From Jeotgalibacillus proteolyticus (lineage in GTDB: Bacteria > Bacillota > Bacilli > Bacillales > Jeotgalibacillaceae): a DNA stretch of 64,000 nt. The DNA lies in assembly GCF_002926065.1 (NCBI RefSeq), contig NZ_PREZ01000002.1:372001-436000 (forward strand). The letters run 5' to 3'. Both the position numbers and the translations under genes were made by a program. The notes under the pieces are model-generated. The model saw only the letters and a program-made list of their open reading frames with translations, did not search any database and was not told where the DNA came from. Shown here one piece after another: positions 1 to 9,543 of this stretch; the stretch's first letter is position 1, and each line of letters opens with the position of its first letter.

Positions 1-1029
1 CGGCATCATTCCATTCATCATGCCCTGAGGCTGCCCCATATGAGGCCATCCCTGCATTTGGTCCATTGGCATCATTCCTGGCTGCCCCCCTTGTGCATTA
101 GGATTCCAGCCCATTCCTTGATGAAAGCCTCCAGGCATTTGGGCGCCTGCAACCGGCTGACCATATGGCTGCGGCATCATGTGCGGCGGATGATGAGGAT
201 GGCCTCCCCCACAACCGCAAGGCTTCTGATGGTGGGTTTCTGCTCCTGCTATATGGTGTGGATGCCAAGGCGCGTATTCTTCATGATGAGGATGCGGCAT
301 CATCTGCATTCCCTGTACTTGAGGACCTTGAGGCATTAGCGGACCCCCATGCTGCATGTGGGGATGCTGCATCATTTGAGCTCCTTGTACCTGAGGGTGC
401 ATCATTCCGTGGTGATGCTGTATAGGAAAATTAAATCCATCCCCAGGCATAACCGGCGTAACCGGATGACATGGTTCATTCATCATTTCTGGTAAAACTC
501 CTTCCGTTGGACACGGTACAGCAGGCATTGCCGGTGCTGCTTCCATTTTCACTTCTTTTTTAACTTCTTTTTTGACTTCTTTCTTTACCTCTTTTACTTT
601 TTCCTTTACTGGATGAGAGGGCGCCTTTGGCATTTCCGGAACCGCAAAATGCGGCATCTGGATTGGTGCTGGCTGCTGTGGCTGAGATTGAAGCAGCTGC
701 AGATTATACGTTTGATGGATATCAATTTCCGGCTGCATCATGATCGGTTTCTGCTGAGGAATCGGCACCGGCTGATACTGCATTTTCGGTGCCTGTGGCT
801 TGTGATCTTGATATGGATGCTGAATAACAGATTCCTTAACAGAGGTTTCTTTCACGATTACTTCTTTTGCTGCTTTGGTATGGGATGGTACTTTAATCTT
901 CATCCCAGGCATAATCATATCAGGATTAGAAAGCTGAGTATTTGCAGCTTTGAGCTCTTCAAAAGACACATTATACTTTTTAGCGATGTTCCATAATGTA
1001 TCCCCTTTTTGAACAACGTGGATCTTCAC
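1..1029 (-). CDS. safA: SafA-type spore coat morphogenetic protein, 3' end outside window
   Basis: Spore coat assembly protein, represented by its first 343 residues; the gene runs off the left edge. Residues 2-47 are a LysM domain (VVQKGDTLWNIAKKYNV...KIKVP), which in SafA targets the forming spore. A lysine/glutamate stretch with KKEV repeats follows at about 141-163. The rest is rich in Pro, Met, His and Gln, with a repeated QVQG.QMM.HPH unit and a Cys/His cluster (CGCGGG then HPHHPPH) near 269-282. The start is GTG at 1029, preceded by GGAGGAGGG. The gene is divergent from niaR, as in B. subtilis. Identity rests on the LysM layout, composition and location next to niaR/pheA. SafA is known to be recruited by SpoVID, which is also in this window. 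Confidence 0.88.
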   Translation of the reverse strand, partial: MKIHVVQKGDTLWNIAKKYNVSFEELKAANTQLSNPDMIMPGMKIKVPSHTKAAKEVIVKETSVKESVIQHPYQDHKPQAPKMQYQPVPIPQQKPIMMQPEIDIHQTYNLQLLQSQPQQPAPIQMPHFAVPEMPKAPSHPVKEKVKEVKKEVKKEVKKEVKMEAAPAMPAVPCPTEGVLPEMMNEPCHPVTPVMPGDGFNFPIQHHHGMMHPQVQGAQMMQHPHMQHGGPLMPQGPQVQGMQMMPHPHHEEYAPWHPHHIAGAETHHQKPCGCGGGHPHHPPHMMPQPYGQPVAGAQMPGGFHQGMGWNPNAQGGQPGMMPMDQMQGWPHMGQPQGMMNGMMP

Positions 1030-1170
1030 TTTTTTCCCTCCTCCATAAATCGTTCTTTATATCCTATGATTAATGCGGATATTTGCCACTTTTTTAATGC
1101 CGTTCCTTAAAGAAAGCTGTTACTGTGTTACAATTATCCCTAAAGATTAATCGAAAGAGGTTGAAAGAAA

Positions 1171-1707
1171 ATGCCAAGGGATCAAAAAGTAAGCGGTGAG
1201 ACCCGAAGACAAACCATACTTGAGAATCTAAAGGTGTCTGCAAGTCCAATTACGGGCAATGAGCTCGCTGCCAAAATGAAAGTAAGCAGGCAAGTGATTG
1301 TCAGCGACATTACTTTACTAAAAGCAAAGCAGGAGCCCATCCTCGCAACGAGCCAGGGGTATTTGTACATGCCTTCCAACCCTCCGGTAAAAGCAGTACG
1401 GACGATTGTTTGCCGCCATAAACCTGAACAGTCTGAAGAGGAAATGAGAATAATTGTAGAGGCAGGTGCATCTATTAAAAATGTTTCCATCGAACATCCT
1501 GTTTATGGAGATCTGACGGCTTCCATGATGATTTTCACAACTGATGATGTTACTCAGTTCATTAGTAAAATTAAGTCGACAGATGCTTCTTTTCTCTCTG
1601 AATTGACGGGCGGTGTTCATCTGCATGAAATAGAAGCAGACTCTGAATCAATCCTTCAGCAGGTAGAAGAAAAGCTTTTTAAGGCACGCATACTCGTCAA
1701 GGATTAA
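1171..1707 (+). CDS. niaR: NiaR (YrxA) niacin-responsive NAD biosynthesis repressor
   Basis: A 178-residue transcription regulator with an N-terminal winged HTH of the HTH_11 type (residues about 12-65, 'NELAAKMKVSRQVIVSDITLLKA') and a C-terminal 3H domain. The three histidine motifs that name the domain are visible: CRHKPEQ, IEHPVYGD and HLHEIEA, which bind metal and nicotinate in this family. In B. subtilis YrxA/NiaR represses nadBCA-nifS; those genes are not in this window. The start ATG follows AAAGAGG with short spacing. Convergent with pheA across a shared hairpin. Confidence 0.93.
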   Translation: MPRDQKVSGETRRQTILENLKVSASPITGNELAAKMKVSRQVIVSDITLLKAKQEPILATSQGYLYMPSNPPVKAVRTIVCRHKPEQSEEEMRIIVEAGASIKNVSIEHPVYGDLTASMMIFTTDDVTQFISKIKSTDASFLSELTGGVHLHEIEADSESILQQVEEKLFKARILVKD

Positions 1708-1728
1708 TTATTTCATTCAAAAAAATAA

Positions 1729-1775
1729 AAAAAAATGGCCCATCAATCAGCAAGCCGATTGATGGGCCATTTTCA
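1729..1775. terminator. bidirectional terminator between niaR and pheA
   Basis: Perfect 14-bp stem, 1735-1748 (ATGGCCCATCAATC) against 1757-1770, with an 8-nt loop. A-rich sequence lies on the left and TTTTC on the right, so it can serve niaR on plus and the spo0B-pheA transcript on minus. Confidence 0.88.
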
Positions 1776-1781
1776 ATTCTA

Positions 1782-2639
1782 TTACTTTTGTACAATTGAA
1801 TATTTTTTATAGCTGCCTAAAACCTTCACCGTGCATCCAAGCGCTTCAAGCTCGTCAATGGCGCCTTTTATCAGAACTCCCTCAAAAGACTGTTCAACGT
1901 CTATAATAAAGAAATAATTGCCGAGCCCCGTTTTTAGCGGACGGGATTCAATTTTACTTAAATTCAATTGACGCCATGAAAAGGCTGACAGAACCTGGTG
2001 AAGATTTCCCGGACGGTCGTCTGACGGAAGCGTGACCATCAGGGTCGTTTTTTCAGCCTCTGATTCTAACCTTAGCTCATCTAAAATCGGGTTTCTTGAT
2101 AAAACCACAAAACGGGTATGATTAAAGTGGTAGTCATGTATATTATGTTCTACGATCTTTAAGCCATATGTATGTGCTGCAAGTGAATTGCCGATTGCTG
2201 CACTATTTTCTTCCGGATGCTCACTTACATATTTTGCAGCTGCAGCAGTAGAGGTGGACGTTTCAAGCGCTCTACCTCTGAACCGGTAATACAAATATTT
2301 ATGGCACTGGGCAATCGCGTGGGAATGAGATAAAATCCTGCCGACATCTTCCCATCTCGATTCATTTTCAGGGTGTACCATTAAGTGCTGCTGTATTGGA
2401 GAGACTAATTCTGCTGTTATATGCACATCGGCATCATGATAAAGATAATCCACTGTAATAGGCACCGATCCCTCCAGTGCATTTTCAAGCGGCACCACTG
2501 CCCGGTCTATTTGGGCTGTGATTAATCCTTCAAGGCAATCAGGAATAGTTGTGTAGGGGACATGTTCCTCATCGCTGAACGCGCCCTTTACCGCATGATG
2601 AGTAAATGATGCTTCAGGACCTAAATAACCAATTTTCAT
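1782..2639 (-). CDS. pheA: prephenate dehydratase
   Basis: Converts prephenate to phenylpyruvate in phenylalanine biosynthesis; cytoplasmic. 285 residues, the usual length for the monofunctional Bacillus enzyme. The N-terminal catalytic part starts MKIGYLGPEASFTHHA and contains the substrate-site motif FNHTRFVVLS near residues 170-180. The C-terminal ACT domain (about 195-275) carries the phenylalanine-sensing motif ESRPLKTGLGNYFFIID. There is no fused chorismate mutase. Last gene of the likely spo0B-obg-pheB-pheA unit, ended by the hairpin at 1735-1770. Confidence 0.96.
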   Translation of the reverse strand: MKIGYLGPEASFTHHAVKGAFSDEEHVPYTTIPDCLEGLITAQIDRAVVPLENALEGSVPITVDYLYHDADVHITAELVSPIQQHLMVHPENESRWEDVGRILSHSHAIAQCHKYLYYRFRGRALETSTSTAAAAKYVSEHPEENSAAIGNSLAAHTYGLKIVEHNIHDYHFNHTRFVVLSRNPILDELRLESEAEKTTLMVTLPSDDRPGNLHQVLSAFSWRQLNLSKIESRPLKTGLGNYFFIIDVEQSFEGVLIKGAIDELEALGCTVKVLGSYKKYSIVQK

Positions 2640-2666
2640 ATTCTAACCTCACTTTGCAACTGCTTC

Positions 2667-3122
2667 TTAAGCACCAGATCCGAGTACTTCTACTTTTTCT
2701 ACAAACTCTAACCGCTTAAGCCTTGAAAGCATCTCATCAAGGCTGACCGCCATGTCAGTGACATTAAGAGAAAGTGTTACATTTGCCCGTCCCTGTAAGG
2801 GAATGGTTTGGTGGATCGTTAAAATGTTACAGCGGCAGGAAGCCACAACGCCTAGGAGCTCAGATAAGGTGCCCGAACGATCTTCTAAATGGAAAAACAA
2901 TGTAATAATCTGTTCTTTTACTACAGTATGAAAAGGAAAAACGGTATCACGGTATTTGTAGAAAGCACTTCGGCTTAAATCAACCTGTCTAACTGCCTCC
3001 CACACGGATTCGGCTTTTCCCCGCTCAATTAATTCTTTTGCATCAAGCGTTTTTTTCATCGCTTCCGGAAGAACATCCTCCCTTACTAGATAAAACCTTT
3101 CATCAAGAGCTTTTTTTGTCAC
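2667..3122 (-). CDS. pheB: ACT-domain protein PheB
   Basis: Small ACT-domain protein, about 151 residues, of the PheB/UPF0735 family, always beside pheA in bacilli. Its role is not settled; 'chorismate mutase' is an old label. The C-terminal half holds the ACT domain ([22 protein letters not shown]...) and the family ending [11 protein letters not shown]. The frame extends to a GTG at 3131, but that codon overlaps the AGGAG sequence. The GTG at 3122 sits 8 nt after AGGAG and gives an N-terminus close to the known family, so I use it. It lies between obg and pheA. Confidence 0.9.
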   Translation of the reverse strand: MTKKALDERFYLVREDVLPEAMKKTLDAKELIERGKAESVWEAVRQVDLSRSAFYKYRDTVFPFHTVVKEQIITLFFHLEDRSGTLSELLGVVASCRCNILTIHQTIPLQGRANVTLSLNVTDMAVSLDEMLSRLKRLEFVEKVEVLGSGA

Positions 3123-3154
3123 CTTGTTCACTCCTATGCGCTTGTGTCAATTGA

Positions 3155-4444
3155 TTAATCCACAAAGTCAAACTCAAACTCTACAATCTTCACCGTATCC
3201 CCATTCTCTGCACCCCGGTCACGAAGTGCATCATCAATTCCCATCGCACGCAGCTGACGGGCGAAGCGGCGGATTGATTCTTCACGGCTGAAATCTGTCA
3301 TCTTAAACAGACGTTCAATCGAATCTCCGGTAATAACAAAGCTGCCATCAGGGTCACGGGTGATTTTAAATTCTTCCTGTACCCCTTCATGCTTGTAAAG
3401 AACCCGGTTAATCGTTTCATCCGCTTCTGCTTCCTGCAGCGGGAACTCAGGTGTTTGTTCAATAAGATCAGCTACTGTGTATACAAGATCCTTCAGACCT
3501 TGTCTAGAGATAGCGGATATTGGAAAAACCTTTACATCCTGACCAATTTTTTCTTTAAATGCCTTCAGGTTTTCTTCTGCATCAGGCATGTCCATTTTAT
3601 TTGCTACTACAACCTGAGGCCGCTCTGTCAATCTGAGGTTGTATTCCTTCAGCTCATTATTAATTGTTATATAATCCTCGTAAGGGGCGCGTCCTTCAAT
3701 TGCTGACATATCAACTACGTGTACAATGACCCGCGTACGTTCAATATGGCGTAAAAATTGATGACCAAGACCTACTCCAGCGTGAGCGCCTTCAATAAGT
3801 CCGGGAAGGTCAGCCATAACAAAGCTTCTTCCGTCTTCTGACTCTACCATACCAAGGTTAGGAGCAATGGTCGTAAAGTGATACTCAGCGATTTTTGGCT
3901 TTGCAGCTGAGACAACAGAAAGCAGCGTAGATTTTCCGACACTTGGAAATCCGACAAGCCCCACGTCTGCCAAGAGCTTAAGCTCCATTACAACGTCCCG
4001 CTCCTGCCCTGGCTCACCTTTTTCTGAAAGCTCAGGAGCCGGATTGGCTGGTGTAGCAAAACGGGAATTCCCCCGGCCCCCCCGGCCGCCTTTTGCAATA
4101 GTAGCGCGCTGTCCATGCTCAGTCAGGTCTGCAATTACTTCTCCGGTTTTTTCATCCTTAACGACTGTGCCAGGCGGAACTTTAACTACCATATTCTGCG
4201 CACCGCGGCCATGCTGGTTTTTTGACATTCCGTTTTCACCCTTAGGGGCTTTAAAATGTCTTTGGTAGCGGAAATCCATTAAGGTACGAAGTCCTTCTTC
4301 TACCTCAAATATGACACTCGCTCCCTGACCGCCGTCACCTCCTGCAGGACCTCCCTTAGGAACATACTTCTCGCGGCGGAAAGCAACCATTCCATCGCCT
4401 CCGTCTCCGCCTTTCACATAAATCTTAACCTGATCAACAAACAT
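3155..4444 (-). CDS. obg: Obg family GTPase (CgtA/ObgE)
   Basis: Essential ribosome-associated GTPase that acts in 50S assembly, the stress response and entry into sporulation. 429 residues in three parts: the glycine-rich Obg fold (1-158, with GGDGGDG and [12 protein letters not shown]), a G domain with P-loop GFPSVGKST near 166-174, switch motif [12 protein letters not shown] and NKMD, and a C-terminal OCT domain after about residue 350. Length and domains are complete. Directly downstream of spo0B, as in B. subtilis. Confidence 0.97.
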   Translation of the reverse strand: MFVDQVKIYVKGGDGGDGMVAFRREKYVPKGGPAGGDGGQGASVIFEVEEGLRTLMDFRYQRHFKAPKGENGMSKNQHGRGAQNMVVKVPPGTVVKDEKTGEVIADLTEHGQRATIAKGGRGGRGNSRFATPANPAPELSEKGEPGQERDVVMELKLLADVGLVGFPSVGKSTLLSVVSAAKPKIAEYHFTTIAPNLGMVESEDGRSFVMADLPGLIEGAHAGVGLGHQFLRHIERTRVIVHVVDMSAIEGRAPYEDYITINNELKEYNLRLTERPQVVVANKMDMPDAEENLKAFKEKIGQDVKVFPISAISRQGLKDLVYTVADLIEQTPEFPLQEAEADETINRVLYKHEGVQEEFKITRDPDGSFVITGDSIERLFKMTDFSREESIRRFARQLRAMGIDDALRDRGAENGDTVKIVEFEFDFVD

Positions 4445-4465
4445 TGGTGATCCTCCTTCTATTCT

Positions 4466-5023
4466 CTATCCATCTTGCTTTGAAACAGCCCAGTTAAAGG
4501 CAGTTTCTACAATAAAAGAGCTATCTGAACATTGTTTCCAGTACAAAACCGGTCCATCGGCATCTACTATTAATTCAGAGGGGGAGCAAGAAAGCGTACC
4601 GCCCTCGTATTCAAGGGCAATTCGAAAATTGCAATGCTCTTCTTCTATCCGAAATATTAAATATAACTCATTTTCAGCATTAGCCGGTACCGATTGTTCA
4701 ATCTTATCCACGGCAGACGTCAGCCACCTAAATAAAGGAAAGTCCAATTCACCGGGAATTCTTCCTTCATTAAGAAATTCAAATTTTAACGCAAGCCGTT
4801 TTGAGCTGCCCCAATTGTATGTAAGCAGCCATTCGCTGAGCCGTGGTGTGCCAAGCGAAGAAAGCTGAGCCTCCTGCCGCGCTTCGATGATAATCTCATC
4901 AATTATTTCCTTCGCTCGGTCAATATTTGCTAATTCTAGATTTCCTTTAATCACCTGTAGCCGGTTCAGCCAGTCGTGACGGCTATGCTGAAGCAATTCA
5001 AGTGATCTGGTCACATCCTTCAT
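4466..5023 (-). CDS. spo0B: sporulation initiation phosphotransferase Spo0B
   Basis: Transfers phosphate from Spo0F to Spo0A in the phosphorelay. About 185 residues: an N-terminal helical hairpin with the phosphoacceptor motif HSRHDWLNRLQ (second His is residue 16 with this start), then a degenerate kinase-like ATPase fold. The open frame reaches 5101, but a promoter-like sequence lies inside that extension (5060-5065) and AGGAGG precedes the ATG at 5023 with 6-nt spacing, so 5023 is chosen. The body is poorly conserved, as usual for Spo0B. Identity is from the His motif and position between rpmA and obg. Confidence 0.9.
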   Translation of the reverse strand: MKDVTRSLELLQHSRHDWLNRLQVIKGNLELANIDRAKEIIDEIIIEARQEAQLSSLGTPRLSEWLLTYNWGSSKRLALKFEFLNEGRIPGELDFPLFRWLTSAVDKIEQSVPANAENELYLIFRIEEEHCNFRIALEYEGGTLSCSPSELIVDADGPVLYWKQCSDSSFIVETAFNWAVSKQDG

Positions 5024-5059
5024 CAGCATCCTCCTACTATCACTTTTATCTTGTACTTT

Positions 5060-5068
5060 AGTATACCA
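5060..5068 (-). promoter_or_regulatory. candidate extended -10 promoter for spo0B-obg-pheB-pheA
   Basis: On the minus strand TTGGTATACT contains a TGnTATACT extended -10. The -35 match is weak (TAGATG, 17-bp spacing). A start about 30 nt before the chosen spo0B SD fits a short leader. Confidence 0.5.
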
Positions 5069-5121
5069 AAACCTGCACTTTACATCTAAAAAAGTTCTCA
5101 TTTTTCACGATCTGCTTTTCG

Positions 5122-5176
5122 CCTGCTGTTAGAAGAGGCGATAAGCCCTCTTCTTACAGCTTCTTCTAACAGCAGG
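5122..5176. repeat. 14-bp inverted repeat with a nested alternative hairpin
   Basis: CCTGCTGTTAGAAG at 5122-5135 is perfectly complementary to 5163-5176. A second stem uses part of the left arm: AGAAGAGG (5131-5138) pairs with CCTCTTCT at about 5147-5154. The two folds exclude each other. It lies between the spo0B promoter and the rpmA terminator; function unknown. Confidence 0.7.
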
Positions 5177-5252
5177 ATCCAACTAAAGGTTAAAGGCTTA
5201 AGCAGCAAGAGGAAAAATGGAAGTAAAGTGGGCGAAAAAGAAGTATCTCTTT

Positions 5253-5290
5253 AAAAAAAAGAAAACTCCAACCGAAAACGGCCAGAGTTT
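5253..5290 (-). terminator. rho-independent terminator of the rplU-prp-rpmA operon
   Basis: Minus-strand hairpin with a 12-bp stem (5263-5274 against 5279-5290, some G-U pairs), loop TTTT, followed by a run of T. It begins just after the rpmA stop codon. Confidence 0.88.
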
Positions 5291-5298
5291 CTCATACC

Positions 5299-5948
<650 letters not shown>

Positions 5949-5950
5949 CC

Positions 5951-6259
5951 TTAAGCGTTGATTTTGCCAATCACAACTTTCGTGTATGGTTGACGGTGAC
6001 CCAGCTTACGATGTTGGTTTTTCTTTGGCTTGTATTTGAAAACAGTGATCTTTTTAGCGCGACCCTGTTTTTCAACAGTACCAGTAACAGTAGCTCCAGC
6101 CACTAATGGGCTTCCTACTTTAACGTCACTTCCACCAACAAATAATACTTTATCAAATGTTACTTCTTCACCAGCCTCGAAGTTTAGCTTTTCGATATAA
6201 ACCTCTTGACCTTCAACAACTTTGATTTGCTTTCCGCCAGTTTCAATAATTGCGTACAT
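5951..6259 (-). CDS. rplU: 50S ribosomal protein bL21
   Basis: 102-residue bL21, which binds 23S rRNA in the large subunit. The hallmark ends are present: [14 protein letters not shown] at the start and [19 protein letters not shown] near the C-terminus. SD GGAGGTGC precedes the ATG. First gene of the rplU-prp-rpmA operon, transcribed from a sigma-A-like promoter through the L21 leader. Confidence 0.97.
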   Translation of the reverse strand: MYAIIETGGKQIKVVEGQEVYIEKLNFEAGEEVTFDKVLFVGGSDVKVGSPLVAGATVTGTVEKQGRAKKITVFKYKPKKNQHRKLGHRQPYTKVVIGKINA

Positions 6260-6261
6260 TC

Positions 6262-6364
6262 CTCTTGCACCTCCTCAAATCACTCAGACTCGCCATCTAA
6301 CAGGTGACCGTAACGGTGCTTAGACCTGTAATGCGCGGTTGTAGCACGGGTGCTACAAACAGTA
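6262..6364 (-). ncRNA. L21 leader (ribosomal protein autoregulatory RNA)
   Basis: About 100 nt of structured 5' UTR between the rplU promoter and its SD. On the minus strand it holds the hairpin TGTAGCACCCGTGCTACA and further short complementary segments, with GGAGGTGC before the ATG. Position and layout fit the L21 leader known upstream of rplU in low-GC Gram-positives. I did not check it against a covariance model. Confidence 0.7.
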
Positions 6365-6372
6365 ACATATGA

Positions 6373-6402
6373 ATGTTATCACAATTGAATCTTCAGTGTC
6401 AA
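6373..6402 (-). promoter_or_regulatory. sigma-A-like promoter of rplU
   Basis: Minus strand TTGACA (6397-6402), 18-bp spacer, TAACAT (6373-6378), immediately before the L21 leader. Confidence 0.7.
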
Positions 6403-6418
6403 TGCAATTCTTTTATCC

Positions 6419-7849
6419 TTACGTTAATTTATTAATTCGATAAACAGGATAAGGAGATTCAATTATATTCCATACTATTTTAAACCCAAACAGTTTGGCG
6501 ATATCTTTAGAAAAAGAGCCCTCCGCTCCATTAAAAGCTGACATTACATCACTTGAAGCCTCGACTTCGATAAAATTGAGAATTTCCCTTCTCTTTTCAT
6601 ACAGTTCCCTTTCCAATTCAAATGCAAGCGAAGCCGGTGAAAGAACGGTTCCTTTCCCTTCACAAACTTGGCATTGTATGGTTTTTATTTCTTCGTAAGA
6701 AGGCCTTGTTTTTTTTCTGGTCAGCTGAAATAGGCATAGTTCCGTAAAACCAATGACTTCAATATGCTTATGGTCCTTGGCTGCTCTGTTTTGAATTGTT
6801 TTTGTTAGAGCTCTTTGATCCTCTTCTATCATATTGATAAAGTCGATAATAATAATGCCGCTGATATCTCTTAATTGGAGCTGCCTCATTACTTCCAAAG
6901 CTGCCCTTTCATTCACTTTTTTCACCGTCTGCCTGTTGTCTGCTGATTTTGCCATTTTACCTGAATTCACATCAATAACCGTCAAGGCTTCAGTATGCTC
7001 AATGACAATCGATATTCCTCCGTCAATCCAAACGATTTTTTTTCGGTTGGACTCCTCAGCCAGCCCCGCACCGTTCGTATCAAAGACATTTTCGTCTCCA
7101 GTAACTAGTTCGCTTGACCACGAGAGATCAGGTTTTGACATAAGAAATTGATTCACATAGTCCAGCGTATCGTTATGGTCAATTAACATTGTGCCTGCCT
7201 GTTCCTTTAGCAGAACCTGTTCGACTGATACCAGAAAGGACGTGCGAGACAAAATAGGATAAACAGAGGATTCATTTCTTTGAAACATTGTTTTCCAGTT
7301 TTCAACCACTGTTCTCAGTCTGCTGAGTTCCTTTTCCAGTTCATCCTTTGTAAGCTGGTATGCCTCTGTACGGATAAGCAGCCCTTCTGTCTCTTCAAGT
7401 AGGCTTTTACTCCAGGTAATCAGTTCTTTTCTGCTTGCCGCATCTTCTATTTTCTTTGAAATAGTGACGATTTTACCAAAAGGAAAGTAAACAAGAGCAC
7501 TTCCAGCACATTCAACTGAGCAGGTGACTACCGCTCCTTTTAGATCAGATTCGTCCTTTGTTACCTGCAACATAATTCGCTGTCCCTGATGAAGGACAGA
7601 CTGGATCAAATCTGAATTCGTTGCCCACGGGATATTTTTTAATGGAAGATAACCGTTTCTTCCTTTATCAAAGGAAACAAAAGCAGCATTTAATGAAGGC
7701 TTAATCGTTTCAACTACTCCGCTATATACGTTACCCACCTTAGAATCCCGGTCAGGCTGATGTACCTCAAAACGCTTAATTTTATTTCCTTCAAGCAGCG
7801 CCCATCTTTTTTCCCGTTCTCTTGCATTAATTAAAAGCTTCTTTTCCAC
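6419..7849 (-). CDS. rng: ribonuclease E/G family protein
   Basis: RNase G-type endoribonuclease for RNA processing and decay. An N-terminal S1-like RNA-binding segment (KVGNVYSGVVETIKPSLNAAFVSF) is followed by the catalytic domain with metal-binding aspartates in ALTVIDVNSGK and GIIIIDFINM, and the zinc-link motif CQVCEGKG. About 476 residues from the GTG at 7849, which follows AGAAGGAG with 8-nt spacing; the frame opens 16 codons further up without an SD. It lies between spoIVFB and rplU. The B. subtilis chromosome lacks this gene, while several other bacilli have it here. Confidence 0.9.
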   Translation of the reverse strand: MEKKLLINAREREKRWALLEGNKIKRFEVHQPDRDSKVGNVYSGVVETIKPSLNAAFVSFDKGRNGYLPLKNIPWATNSDLIQSVLHQGQRIMLQVTKDESDLKGAVVTCSVECAGSALVYFPFGKIVTISKKIEDAASRKELITWSKSLLEETEGLLIRTEAYQLTKDELEKELSRLRTVVENWKTMFQRNESSVYPILSRTSFLVSVEQVLLKEQAGTMLIDHNDTLDYVNQFLMSKPDLSWSSELVTGDENVFDTNGAGLAEESNRKKIVWIDGGISIVIEHTEALTVIDVNSGKMAKSADNRQTVKKVNERAALEVMRQLQLRDISGIIIIDFINMIEEDQRALTKTIQNRAAKDHKHIEVIGFTELCLFQLTRKKTRPSYEEIKTIQCQVCEGKGTVLSPASLAFELERELYEKRREILNFIEVEASSDVMSAFNGAEGSFSKDIAKLFGFKIVWNIIESPYPVYRINKLT

Positions 7850-7899
7850 AGTGATGTTCTCCTTCTGATTCACGTTCTGATTGATTAAGTATACCATGA

Positions 7900-8751
7900 T
7901 TATTTTTGAAGCAGGAAGGAGACCGGCTGAGTGATTAGTCCGTTTTTAAAATAATGCTCTATACAAGAAAGATCGGGTACCATTCCAACCGTATCAGCAT
8001 AATCCTTTATAATAATTACATCTCTTTGTCCTTTTTTTAGCGAGTGAAGAATATGACTTATGGGCGATTGCTTTTGAACGGTTATCATTCGTGGAACTCC
8101 TTTATTAGGAGCATGTTTATTTAGCCTCTCTAGCCAAAATTGCCGCTCAAGCATGTGTCTATGCCTCCATTGAACCAAACATGCTGTAAAGACGTAAAGG
8201 AGCACAATCATTAATTGAAGATTAAACAGAAAAAGAAAAATGCTTGCCCAGAGAGACAGTAGTAAGCCTGCCATACTTATAATCAGACTTTGCTTTACAG
8301 CTTGTCTGAAAGGAGAAATTTTAGCAAGCAATAAAAACATAAGGCGTCCTCCGTCAAGAGGCCATACCGGAAGTAAATTAAAGCATAGCAGCTGAAAATT
8401 CAGCTGCATAAATTCAGTATAGTAGCTCCAGTCCTGTAAAAAGAAAAACCCTGCTGCCCCCAGCCAGACATGCTGAAGCGGTCCTGATAAAACAACGACA
8501 ACCTCTTCCCCCAAAGGGCGGTCTAAAATTCCCTCTACCTCAAGCTTCCCCCCAAAAGGAAGCAGGGTAATTGATTTCACTTTCCATTTGAACCAAAAAG
8601 CTGCAGCCGCGTGACCGCATTCATGAATTATGACAAGTAGTATAAGGATGAAAAAAGAGATAAACTGGCCGGTTAGAAAGGATGCAGCAGCCAGCAGCCA
8701 GGTTAGCGGATGCACAGAGACCAGCCAGTTGGAATCAGTTTTCATTTTCAA
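7900..8751 (-). CDS. spoIVFB: stage IV sporulation site-2 protease SpoIVFB
   Basis: Intramembrane zinc protease that cleaves pro-sigma-K at the outer forespore membrane. Zinc-binding HECGH lies at residues 43-47 in a transmembrane helix, and the second metal motif NLLPVWPLDGGR near 125-136. Further membrane segments, then a cytoplasmic CBS-like tail after about 200. 283 residues, full length. The 5' end overlaps the 3' end of spoIVFA by 17 nt, which suggests translational coupling with its inhibitor. Confidence 0.95.
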   Translation of the reverse strand: MKMKTDSNWLVSVHPLTWLLAAASFLTGQFISFFILILLVIIHECGHAAAAFWFKWKVKSITLLPFGGKLEVEGILDRPLGEEVVVVLSGPLQHVWLGAAGFFFLQDWSYYTEFMQLNFQLLCFNLLPVWPLDGGRLMFLLLAKISPFRQAVKQSLIISMAGLLLSLWASIFLFLFNLQLMIVLLYVFTACLVQWRHRHMLERQFWLERLNKHAPNKGVPRMITVQKQSPISHILHSLKKGQRDVIIIKDYADTVGMVPDLSCIEHYFKNGLITQPVSFLLQK

Positions 8752-9433
8752 GAAATAGGGATGATGGATCTAAAAAACCCTCACTATCTTTTACAGAAAA
8801 TTTAATGCCATCATTGCTTGCTGCCTGTCCGATCATCTGACCTTTTTGCACCGGATCAAATGGCCGCAGAACTGCCGGCGTGATTGATTCATAGATGGTT
8901 TGCCGGTCATCGGCATGCTGAATAATTACTGTATCCTCATTTTGCTTTTTGCCTACGAATAGAACAATCCCGCTTTCAGTTGCATAAATACTTTCACCCT
9001 TGATGGCTGCTATAACGAGCTGATCCCCTTGTTTGGACATGGCTGAATCTGTAAAAGAAGATACCGGCGCTGCATAAAGAAAATCGGACGTATAAAGAGC
9101 CGCCTCCGAGCTTGTCCCTTCATATCCTATATAATGGCCCCATTTTTCCTGCATGGAAGCAAAAGAAAAGGTCTTTCCGGCAAGGGACTTGATTGGGGCA
9201 CTTATTTCTTTTGGAAAGGATGCGGGATGATCCTGCACCCATAAACAAGCAGCGACAATGATAACCGAAACAATCGCCTTAACCAGAATCTTATTAATAG
9301 CCCAGTAGGATTGATCCCCCGATAAAGAAACTGCTTCTTTTACACCCTCCGGCGGGCTTTTCTGCAGTTTCTTCCTAGCTCTGCTTTTTCTTCTTTCGGC
9401 TGCCTGATGCTTTAAAAGCGATGGATGCCTCAT
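8735..9433 (-). CDS. spoIVFA: SpoIVFA, regulator of SpoIVFB
   Basis: Membrane protein that holds SpoIVFB inactive with BofA until the forespore signal arrives. A basic cytoplasmic N-terminus is followed by one transmembrane helix (ILVKAIVSVIIVAACLWV) and a C-terminal LytM/M23-like fold (SGIVLFVGKK...VIIQHADDRQTIYE...KGQMIG) without obvious catalytic metal ligands. The frame opens at 9478, but GGGAGCGGAG precedes the ATG at 9433, which I prefer. The gene overlaps spoIVFB. A terminator for minD separates it from the mre-min operon. Confidence 0.88.
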   Translation of the reverse strand: MRHPSLLKHQAAERRKSRARKKLQKSPPEGVKEAVSLSGDQSYWAINKILVKAIVSVIIVAACLWVQDHPASFPKEISAPIKSLAGKTFSFASMQEKWGHYIGYEGTSSEAALYTSDFLYAAPVSSFTDSAMSKQGDQLVIAAIKGESIYATESGIVLFVGKKQNEDTVIIQHADDRQTIYESITPAVLRPFDPVQKGQMIGQAASNDGIKFSVKDSEGFLDPSSLFLENEN

Positions 9434-9501
9434 ATATTCTCCGCTCCCTTTTCCATAGGTTGTCCTTCTACCTACCATATGGTCATGAAGTCTAAAATAT
9501 G

Positions 9502-9529
9502 AAAAACCGGCTACCTGAAAGATAGCCGG
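9502..9529 (-). terminator. terminator of the mreBCD-minCD operon
   Basis: Minus-strand stem CCGGCTA/TAGCCGG (9507-9513, 9523-9529) with TTTTTC after it, just downstream of the minD stop. Confidence 0.82.
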
Positions 9530-9543
9530 AGAGAGGATAACAA

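Noticed and set aside
1030-1110. Sigma-E promoter of safA
   Set aside because: A CATAGGAT-like -10 and an AAATAT-like -35 exist but the spacing is several bases too short.
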